Translations under genes and position numbers: made by a program
Shown: positions 1-8,100 of the stretch, in pieces
Layout: every line of letters begins with the position of its first letter
Position numbering within the stretch: position 1 is the first letter of the stretch
Notes under the pieces: generated by a model
What the model saw: the letters and a program-made list of their open reading frames with translations, nothing else
What the model was told of the DNA's origin: nothing
The model's database searches: none
Source of the DNA: Tubiluchus corallicola
Lineage: Eukaryota > Priapulida > Priapulimorpha > Priapulimorphida > Tubiluchidae
Reading direction: 5' to 3'
DNA: 30,000 nucleotides
NCBI GenBank assembly: GCA_030141605.1
Contig: JAQGDQ010000976.1
Coordinates: forward strand, 1-30,000

Positions 1-207
1 TGCATAATATGAGTTTATTACATAATAATGTTATTATGAAAAACTCACAGCTTTGCATTATTACTTGTCATGCAGACAAAATTTAACAGTTTTACTTTTT
101 TTCATTAAAATCTGTGGATGCTAAAACACAGTTGCACAAAACCATTGCAAACAATGAAATTAACGTAGTAGTAATTCTGGAAATGTAGCAGAAGACTCGA
201 AATTACA

Positions 208-246
208 ATGGTGTGTGTGTGTGTGTGTGTGTGTGCGTGTGCGTGT

Positions 247-281
<35 letters not shown>

Positions 282-655
282 CATGCATGTGTGAATGACT
301 GTTTGCATGCGTGTGTGCGCATGTGTGTGTGAGTGTTTGCGTGCGTGCAAGTGTGTGTGTGTGTGTGCATGCGTGTGTGAGTGTTTGCATGCGTGTGTGC
401 GCATGTGTGTGTGAGTGTTTGTGTGCGTGCAAGTGTGTGTGTGCATAAGTGTGTGTGTTTGCATGTGTGCGTGTGTGTGAGTGTTTGCGTGTGTGCAAGT
501 GTGTGTGTGTGTGTGTGAATGACTGTTTGCATGCGTGTGTGCGCATGTGTGTGTGAGCGTTTGCATGTGTGCAAGTGTGTGTGTGTGTGTGCATGCGTGT
601 GTGCGTGAACGTGTGTGTGTGTGTGCGTGCACGTGTGTGTGTGTGCACGTGCATT
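208..655. repeat. (GT)n microsatellite with degenerate longer-period substructure
   Basis: About 450 bases of almost pure alternating GT/GC. Interruptions such as GTGAGTGTTTGCATGCGTG and GTGTGCGCATG recur at irregular spacing, so the tract is partly a higher-order repeat and not only a simple dinucleotide run. Open frames through it read as His-Thr or Cys-Val repeats and are artefacts of the repeat. Confidence 0.95.
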
Positions 656-1168
656 ATTTTAAAGAAGGAAAAGAACAGTGATTTTTTAAGTATAAGGCAA
701 TTTTCCATGCAAAAGTATGTTAGCATTATGCTTACCTGTTTAAAAGAATTATGGGAAAAGTAATTCTTAATAATTTAAAATGTTCATGTGAAACACTGGC
801 TCACCTATCCCAGTGTACAACTCTGACACACAAAACACAATTATTGATCTTATTGACAATATAAAGTAATTTACGCTTTTGCTTAGTTAATGAAGTAATT
901 TGTTCAAACTTTCCGCAATGTTATTTAAACTTATTTCAAACAAATGGCCATTAAATTTGCTGCATCTAGCTGTCATCATTGGAGTTTAAATTCATAAGTT
1001 TTAAACAGCGTTACTGCTATGGCTAGCTCTTTATGCAATAATACCTGATTACCCGATAATACCTTAAACTTTGATTATGAAGTATTTGTATAATCTTGTA
1101 TCTTCTTGTATTTTAAATCAAGTACATGTCTACAGGATTACACATTTAATCCTCTTTTTCTATTTCAG
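656..1168. other. AT-rich sequence before the first recognisable exon
   Basis: No coding exon or RNA gene is visible. The last bases form a polypyrimidine tract ending in TTTCAG at 1163-1168, the splice acceptor of the exon that follows, so at least the right part is intron. Confidence 0.6.
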
Positions 1169-1845
1169 CTGTTTTAGACAACACCATTTTTTTGATTCCA
1201 AACGACAAGGTGGACAGCGGTCACTCTATGCTGCATAACAGAGGTCTACCTTCGTACGTCATCGGCACTGAACCAGGACGGGTGCCCATCTACGTCAGAT
1301 ACAAGGAGTCCGGAAATAGCATGGAAATTCAGTATAACATCTACTTTCCGTTCAATGGTGGCAAACAAGTTGGATTCCAAAGGTTGGGAAACCATTTTGG
1401 TGACTGGGAGAATATCAGCGTCCTCCTGGTGAACAGCAAGATCACGCGCGTGTACGTGCACGCTCACGGATCCAGCAACGCGTACGACTGGTCGTTCAGT
1501 GATCCGAAGATCCAGAAAGTGGATCAGTACCATCCAGTTGTCTACATCGCACACGCTTCTCATGGAACCTACTTCGTCCCCGGCGTTGACCCGTACAAAG
1601 ATGTACTCGGTATCAATATACTCAAAGATGTGACTGCAGATGGCGGCACTGAGTGGCGCACCTGGGAAGACGTGCAGGAGATGACCTGGGAGTTCCCGGG
1701 CAGATGGGGCACCCGACACGACCACTGGGGATCCACGGCCGGTACTTGCGTGTTGAGCAAAAAAGGTGGAGATTTGGATAAAATGACCGATGGACCGAGC
1801 GATCCAAATAATACCGGCAAAACTTCGGGATTCAAATGGCTGTAG
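1169..1845 (+). CDS. Vps62/DUF946-like domain protein, terminal exon (5' partial)
   Basis: Seen: the exon starts after a polypyrimidine tract and TTTCAG, with two bases (CT) completing a codon from a missing upstream exon. It then reads VLDNTIFLIPNDKVDSG and runs 224 codons to a TAG stop. The segments HFGDWENISV (about residues 75-84 of the exon), VYVHAHGS and HPVVYIAHASHGTY match the conserved core of the Vps62/DUF946 family, which has a GDWE motif, a histidine-bearing strand and a HPVVYxAxxSH motif. Known: the family occurs in fungi, plants, bacteria and some invertebrates; yeast Vps62 was named for a vacuolar sorting phenotype and its biochemical activity is not established. Inferred: this is the C-terminal two thirds or so of the domain. 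The usual start and any signal peptide must lie upstream of the window. The TTG at 1192 is an internal Leu, not a start. Confidence 0.8.
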
Positions 1846-1864
1846 GATGACTGGCCTGTAAAGG

Positions 1865-1870
1865 AATAAA
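1865..1870 (+). promoter_or_regulatory. Poly(A) signal AATAAA of the Vps62-like gene
   Basis: AATAAA lies 20 bases after the TAG stop, with another at 1971-1976. The second would leave a more usual 3' UTR of about 150 bases. Which one is used cannot be decided from sequence alone. Confidence 0.5.
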
Positions 1871-1984
1871 ATAGAAAGACAGAAATAATTTGAACTTGTC
1901 CGTCTTTGAAATTGAATATCGAAGGAACAATTTCAAGTTTATTTGTGTGGAAAAATGAAGTCTTACATGAAATAAAATGATGAA

Positions 1985-2219
1985 ATTATACCAAATATTT
2001 GTTTTTTTCTAATTCCACATAATTTTCAAGATTTTTGTTGATACGAAATTTAACGAAGACAAATTAAGACATAGTTATACATCATGTACAGCACATCTAG
2101 CTGTGGAGTTGATGAAATAAATAAAACGATTATTTCTTTTTATAAAACTTAATGATACGTCTGGAAGATGAAAGACAATTAATTAAATTTTGATATCAAA
2201 CTTGAAATGTGAAGAAATT
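1985..2219. other. AT-rich intergenic sequence
   Basis: Further AATAAA-like words occur near 2116-2124. No exon, RNA gene or clear repeat was seen. Confidence 0.5.
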
Positions 2220-2294
2220 GGAACACAGCCTGGATTTGAAGCAGAGACCTTGTGCTTACAAAGCGGACGCCTTAGACAACTTGGCCACTCTATA
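2220..2294 (-). repeat. Class II tRNA-derived sequence (tRNA pseudogene or SINE head)
   Basis: On the minus strand TGGCCAAGTTGTCTAAGGCG is a good box A and D-arm of the tRNA-Leu/Ser type. About 30 bases on, GCTTCAAATCC resembles box B (GGTTCGAATCC), with a variable-arm-like stretch between. The T stem pairs only partly and the 7-base acceptor halves do not pair, so this is probably not a working tRNA. A tRNA-derived SINE head fits better, but I could not define a body or tail. Confidence 0.5.
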
Positions 2295-2446
2295 TCCCGA
2301 ATGTAATAGTAGACAAATTCAAATACACAAATACCCTGCAAATTCTAAATATATATATATTAGCAACACCATTGCTTTTGGTTTCCAAAAAAGTTATGAT
2401 GATTAAAAATAATCATAAATTATGATAATTGTTTGGGTATTTTTAG

Positions 2447-2681
2447 ATGGGCTATACAACAGGAACACTGTCCTTTTGGCCAAAACAATACTTAGCTCAG
2501 CTCTCCAAGGTAAAGAAGTTACATCACAGATCGAGTACCAGCCTTTCCAGACAAATACGTTAACTACAGGTATGCTGGAACATGCCCTCTGGTCAGACCA
2601 ACAACTAACGTCTGTACCAGTGAAAAGTATCAACTCAACTGTCCAGAACAGGTATTGCTTTTTCTGCGATACCTCCAACAG
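2447..2681 (+). CDS. Candidate internal exon of unknown protein
   Basis: Seen: an open frame of 78 codons is bounded by a good acceptor (GTATTTTTAG, ending 2446) and a perfect donor (CAG|GTAAGT, after 2681). The frame ends in NRYCFFCDTSN, a Cys-x2-Cys pair right before the donor. I do not recognise the protein. The Cys pair near the end could be half of a zinc-binding segment, as at the C-terminus of some transposases, but this is a guess. The opposite strand is also open over the same stretch, so the case is weak. Confidence 0.22.
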
Positions 2682-2699
2682 GTAAGTACAAACCATTTT

Positions 2700-3100
2700 A
2701 AGTGACAGGGGTGAGGAGATGATGAAATGAAAGAACACATACAGCAGTGCAAGCCAAGCAAGCCATTTACTATCAAAATTAACAACACACACCTCACAGT
2801 GCTCATTGGTCCTACACATATTTTGTTTTTTTTTGAAAACTCGGAGCTTTTCCAGCACGGAATAATAAGCCAAATGACTGCTTAAACAACTGTTTAGATA
2901 TTTACTTCGATAGGTTTTTGCTGATGCAACAAAGTCCGCCGCCAAGATTGGCAATGAGTTACTATTAAAAGTTGTTTTTTTGCTTCCCTATTGTCCTAAA
3001 ATGTCAAAATAGTTTCTTGTGGTAGTAAGGTGAAATATTAATGTACATGACCGATTTCTGTCAAGCGTGTGTAATAGCTGCGTAACCACGATTTGTGCTT
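2700..3100. other. Non-coding sequence, nothing recognised
   Basis: AT-rich with scattered stops in all frames. No repeat or RNA gene was seen. Confidence 0.5.
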
Positions 3101-3103
3101 AGC

Positions 3104-3380
3104 AATCGAAGTTAAGTGTTAGTTAGATTGCTTACTTAATGGATGGATGAGTGCCAAAAATTGCTTCTCTATGGTTTCGTGTGCCATGCAATCTCTAACA
3201 ATCAAAGTTAAGTGTTGTTAGACTGCTTACTTAATGGATGGATGCCTGCCAAAAATTGCTTCTCTATGGTTTCGTGTGCCATGCAATCTCTAACAATCAA
3301 AGTTAAGTGTTGTTGCACTGCTTACTTAATGGATGGATGCCTGCCAAAAATTGCTTCTCTATGGTTTGCTTCTCTATCTC
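3104..3380 (+). repeat. Three-copy 95-96 bp tandem repeat with 5S rDNA-like core
   Basis: The word AATCGAAGTTAAG at 3104 recurs as AATCAAAGTTAAG at 3200 and 3295, a period of 95-96 bases; the third unit is cut short near 3370. Each unit contains CAAAGTTAAG, then about 24 bases, then TTAATGGATGGATG. This matches the order and spacing of the 5S internal promoter (CGAAGTTAAGC ... GATGGGTGACC). The rest of each unit does not look like 5S, so it is a decayed 5S-related or Pol III-derived repeat. Confidence 0.65.
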
Positions 3381-3568
3381 TAGCTATTTATCTATGAAAT
3401 GGGAATATCTATAGTGAGCTGAGTTTATCTGTGTGTCTATTTAGTTGCTCTTCGCGGACGGCAAAACGATTGCAAGGATTTTTAATGAAAGTTTGCGTGA
3501 ATCAGGGCTACTACACGCAATATGATAACTAATGCGAAAATAGTTAACAGTGGATCTGACCAGTAACC

Positions 3569-3658
3569 ATGACCACGAAGAACTTACTGAAACTAATAAT
3601 TGTGGTTGTTGTTGGCATCCTTCTGTCTCGGAAGACAATAGAATGTGCGCCAAGAGAG
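3569..3658 (+). CDS. Possible first exon coding a signal peptide
   Basis: An ATG in good context (AACCATGA) starts MTTKNLLKLIIVVVVGILL, a textbook n-region and hydrophobic core, followed by SRKTIECAPRE. The frame stops 34 codons in, so a donor would have to lie at GTGCGC (3645) or GTGCGT (3658), neither strong. Splicing from 3645 to an acceptor at 5094 would keep frame with the discoidin gene, giving an alternative first exon, but that gene already has its own start at 5019. It may be chance, since GT-rich sequence encodes Val runs. Confidence 0.25.
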
Positions 3659-3660
3659 TG

Positions 3661-3970
3661 CGTTCATTGAACGTCTCCAGGGCGCACGCCTGAGCAAGGT
3701 GTATGGAGATCCTGAGTCGCCCAGACAACAGGAACCCCCTCTCTTCCTTTCTGGTGTAGTCCAAAGGAAAGCAGAGCGATACGTTTGGCACGAGGTTGGC
3801 TGCAGGAGCTGCCGGAGTCAGTGAGCATGCTGCACTGGGGCTCCACTCCTGATTTGGAAGGTTTACTCATGGTCACTTGTGTTGGGTCACTTGACCTCCT
3901 CCGCCTTCTAGCCGTTGGCTGCTTGTGCAGCTCCTCCGCCTAGTGTCGAGATACAGTGTGGGCATCCCGC
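3661..3970 (-). other. GC-richer segment 3' of the 5S sequence
   Basis: This stretch is clearly richer in G+C than its surroundings and has two overlapping open frames on the minus strand (3441-3791 and 3664-3876) without recognisable domains. It directly follows the 3' end of the 5S sequence and lacks a T-run. It could be the body of a 5S-headed retroelement or unrelated repeat DNA. Confidence 0.35.
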
Positions 3971-4090
3971 AAGCCTACAGCACCTGGTATTCCTAGGCGG
4001 TCACCCATCAAAGCACTAACCAGGCTCTACGTTGCTTAACTTCGGTGATCAGACGAGAACCAGTGTTTTCTACGTGATTTGGCCGTAGTC
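3971..4090 (-). rRNA. 5S ribosomal RNA sequence, full length (gene or 5S-derived element)
   Basis: Read on the minus strand, this is 120 bases, exactly 5S length. It begins GACTACGGCCAAATCACG and ends CAGGTGCTGTAGGCTT, with the internal promoter words CCGAAGTTAAGCAACG (box A region) and GATGGGTGACCGCC (box C) in the correct places. The termini can pair as helix I. An AT-rich TATTTTATTA lies about 14-23 bases upstream, near where some 5S genes have a TATA-like element. Odd points: the second base is A where animals usually have T, and no TTTT terminator appears in more than 100 bases downstream. It may be a solitary functional gene, a pseudogene, or the head of a SINE3-type element. Confidence 0.8.
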
Positions 4091-4428
4091 TAATAGATCC
4101 ACGTAATAAAATAGTATGAAACTTTTATTTCTCCTAGAATTTATTGTTATAAAAACAGAAAGGATCAAATAGCATCTCTCAACACACGAGTAATTCATAT
4201 GTGGTTTGCCATAAAAGTTTCCATAGTTCTATGATAATAATGCCAATGCTATTATATATTATGCTATTGATATTGCTATAAAATTAAGGTCAATTATTAT
4301 CAGATTGTTATCCTGGCGAGTTATCAGTATATTAGCTAACCATATTGAGCAACGACAGACCCAACGAACTTTCTGCAACAATAATTATTATAATTTTCAT
4401 TGTCGCCATTACTGCCATCACCTCCATG
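4091..4428. other. AT-rich intergenic sequence
   Basis: No exon or repeat was recognised. It contains the probable upstream region of the minus-strand 5S sequence. Confidence 0.5.
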
Positions 4429-4723
4429 CAGGGCCTATTTCAGGGAGGGAAGTGGGGATACTTCCCCGGGGCCTCACCCTCCAGGGGTGACAAGTATTAA
4501 AGACTGGTCTTAAGAATAAAGCAGTTTAGCTTTTAATTGTTCTTTCCTTTAACAACTGTTTAACTCCATATTTTCTCTTCGGAAATGCTTCTCCGGCGTT
4601 CTAGCAGTTCAAAAATTTTCTCGGCGCCAACCACGGTAGCGCCTGCCCCCGGCGCTCCCCCCTCCCCCGAAGGGGCCTCACACGCCCCACTTCCCCGGGC
4701 CTCGCTTAGACTGAAATAGGCTG
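4429..4723. mobile_element. GC-rich element with inverted ends (MITE-like)
   Basis: The left end CAGGGCCTATTTCAG and the right end CTGAAATAGGCTG are imperfect inverted repeats. Internally, GGGGCCTCA and CCCCTCC-type words occur in both halves and both orientations, in contrast to the AT-rich flanks. I found no clear 8-bp target duplication, so the hAT-like assignment suggested by the CAGG... end is tentative. Confidence 0.45.
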
Positions 4724-4925
4724 CAGCGTTCTTTCTTCCATACTCTTCATCATAGGTTAGTCTATCATCGACTTGTATCTGCACAAATAATTCTGCAGCC
4801 GATAATCGATAAATGCTGCATATATACATGTATGTTAATGCACCTGTGTGGTATTGTAATCGAACCGAAACTTTGTGTCAGAAGACAATAAGAGCATATT
4901 GTTCAGTACATGTCACTAAGCAGTG

Positions 4926-4937
4926 TATATATATATA
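4926..4937 (+). promoter_or_regulatory. TATA box candidate of the discoidin gene
   Basis: TATATATATATA lies about 85 bases before the ATG at 5019. This would put initiation near 4955-4965 and leave a 5' UTR of about 55-65 bases. It is an alternating TA tract, so it could also be chance in AT-rich DNA. Confidence 0.4.
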
Positions 4938-5018
4938 GTATCAGCGTTTAGCCCTTTACTGATTGACTCCAGGTTAAAAACAAATGGTAAAAGTGACCAC
5001 AGATATTTGTGACCTACA

Positions 5019-5188
5019 ATGCTACAAAGTGGAAGTGTTCAGAAATTTTCTGAAATACATTCAGTTGTGATATTTATGACTACATTGTGTGCAGCAAAAG
5101 CATTGATGTGCGCAGATGGATCGGTTCAAGGCGTCCTCGTGGGCAAAAAGATTGGTCTAGCTCCTGATGCAACGGTTACGGCCGTCAG
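5019..5188 (+). CDS. Discoidin gene exon 1 (signal peptide)
   Basis: 56 codons plus two bases. It ends at the donor GTCAG|GTAAGC. It encodes the signal peptide and the segment CADGSVQGVLVGKKIGLAPD. An internal acceptor-like TGTGCAG ends at 5094. Confidence 0.75.
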
Positions 5189-8100
5189 GTAAGCTAGAGG
5201 AACCAAAATAATTTTACGATGCCTAAAACTTGTTTTATATGCGTTTCTTAAACATTTACACTGTAATCCTATCTGATGCATCTACAGTTACACTGTAAGC
5301 CTATCTAATGCATCTACAGTTACACTGTAAGCCTATCTAATGCATCTACATTTGCACTGTAAGCCTATCTAATGCATCTACAGTTACACTGTAAGCCTAT
5401 CTAATGCTAACGTTTTGCAGCAAACTGGAGTGCAGCTACAGCCTCATGTTTAGTTCATTTTGGAGTTCGAACTATAACGAAGAAACACGCGAATGTCAAC
5501 TGTTTAGTGTCAATCTTAAAGAAGTTATTGAAGTTAGTTCTTCCGACGTTGTTCAGGATAGTGCATTGTGGGATATCATCTACATGCATGTGAGTAAGCT
5601 AAATATAGGCTTATTCTTTTAAAAGTAGCTGTGCTTTGTAAATTTTTTATAAAACTACATCATCGTCGACAATTGGGTCTAAAATCTCCCAAGTATTGCT
5701 AGACATTTTTATGGTATTGCAATTGACGTATTAACATGTATTGTGAGGCGTGAATAGTCTGAATCAAGAGCATTCGGCCCACTGCATCCTGAGTGTGTTC
5801 TCATGGCCCACCCACCTTCCCATGCATCACCATCATCTCCCGCCTTTTCCTTTGCATCCCCTCTGTTCTCTTCGGTTGTTTCTGGTGGAGACAGATGCGT
5901 GGGGAGAGCGGGTGAAGTGTGACATTGACTCACCACCAATTTCCAGCTATGTACGAGCATGACAGGCTGTGAGCTATGTGAAATTTCTATGTCCTAGTGA
6001 GTAGTTGGCGTGTGATCAGGCGGTAAAAACCCTATGGCACAAGACAGTTCTTGGAGTGTAGAAATAACCTTGACCTTAAGAAAGGGTTCTTTCACACGAC
6101 ATGTGATAACAATAGCACAATGAATGAAGCTCGTGCTGCAATCATGACGAGAATACAGGACAATTTATTCATTGTTTTACCTTTAGATGCAGATAATACT
6201 GCCTTTGCATAAACAACTTGTACCATCTAGTGTGCTACTCTCCATGAATCTCAGCTTCTCAGACATGGCTGGGAGCTGGAGGCACTGGATGGCCACGGTC
6301 ACCCTATTCACTACACTCAATTTGCTCTCAGATGTCTGTCTGTACCAGCACCAGATCAGGAGAATAAGGGAAATAAGAATCAGGATGAGGAAGAGAAGGG
6401 GATGATGCGCAGAAGATGTCTTATTCGTTGAAATGAAAATAATTACTCAGAATGCTGTGAGCCGAATGCGCTGATATAGACTGGTCACATGTCATAATCG
6501 TACCAATACGTCAGTTGCAATATTGTAAAAATGTTCGCCATAATCATGGGCTAGTGCTATGTCTAATCAAAAAGATAGCATTTTCTGTGTAATGCACTTT
6601 GATGACATTTTAAGTGATTTCATTTTGATTACAGTTGTAGCTATTTTGAACTGTAATTAATTCCACTGCCATATATTTATCAGTTATGTTAGCACTTGAC
6701 GTTCTCATTTCGGAAACGTTTCTACGACATTTTTGAGTTGAGTAAAAGCGAGTTTTGAGTATTGTACGAGTAACTTTGTTTGTGAGTGGGTATACACCTA
6801 AATCGGGAGCTTAGTTTAAGTGCATTTAAGGGTTCATGCTTATGAGAAATACATGAATCGCAACTAACAATGTATAATGCATAATCATTATAGCTTAAAG
6901 GAAAAATGGACGGTTGTGTAAAGATTAGTTCACAATAAAGAATGCTGTAAAATGTGAAAACTACAACAGCTTTTTTTTAAATCAAAGCTTAGATTAAATT
7001 ATAATTTCCTCGAATACTCAAATTTCGTTAAACTTTCGAAGCTACGCGCGAAGCTCAGTGAATCTACTAAGATTGGCAGCGGCGCCTTTTTTGTCACGTC
7101 CGCCTGGCCGGTAAATAGAAGGCGGTACCGTGATAACCATGATCATGAACTGCAGTGCAGTGTTACTTTCTGACGTCATATGACGTAGAGTCCAATTTCG
7201 TGACATCATGCGCTTAAGCAGTAACGCTTACGCAAACGTGCTTGACGCGCAAGGGAGATGCCTGGCATTGCACGTGGTTAGTTTATGACGCAAATTAAAA
7301 TGAGATTCAGTCTAAACAATCGTCCGGTCTTCCTTTAAGCATGCTTAAAACGTTGACACGTATAAAGTGTCTGCGCAGCATGATACATGAATCTCGCCCA
7401 TGGTCGCTTTCCCTAAAAAGAGTATTTTAAATGATTTTAGATGCTTTAGTTCAAAAATTTCCAAGATGGAACTGCCGACCATCTTGAATTTTCCCTCTAG
7501 CGGATATTGTCGAGTTTTGGGTGGTACTTTAGGCTAAATATTTTAGAGGAGCTAAAACAGTAATTAAAACATGTTAACGAAACTGAAATTGTAGACTATT
7601 TCGTCTGTGCTTCAGCCTCCAGGCGTCCAGGATCACACGAGGAACACTTGGTTTTACTGATTTACTTTAATATCTGTTCCTATTTGAAAACTACGCCTAG
7701 GATTAATAAAAAAACACCTCTGTCCTTCATCTTGGTTACAATGGTAATGATGATGATGATGACTGTGCACGACATGCGCTAAATACAAGTCCAAAAGTCT
7801 TTTAGATGTAATTTATGATTTTTTATTGTCCAAAATGGGCAAGCATCGTCTCATCCCAAAATCAGTATCACATCATGACATATTTGACTGACTGACTGAC
7901 TGACTGACTGACTGACTGACTGACTGACTGATTATGAGCGACTTCACTTCGTTTTATCTGAAGCAAATAAAAATATCTTTTTTCTAAACAAATGTCAAAA
8001 AGATAATTAACTGCTATGATGAAAATGTGTAATAATATGATGAAATATGAAGAAATCAAACTTACATCTTTGCCGCATCTTACTAACTTGCTAAAGAGAA

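Noticed and set aside
105-763. His/Thr-rich and Cys/Val-rich open frames
   Set aside because: They are translations of the GT microsatellite in all frames.
1246-1725. Antisense frame across the Vps62-like exon
   Set aside because: Shadow of the coding exon; no family motifs.
3441-3876. Minus-strand frames next to the 5S sequence
   Set aside because: No recognised domains, and overlapping frames; more likely repeat DNA.
4560-4829. Minus-strand 89-codon frame
   Set aside because: Runs through the GC-rich inverted-end element; Gly/Ala-rich part comes from its composition.
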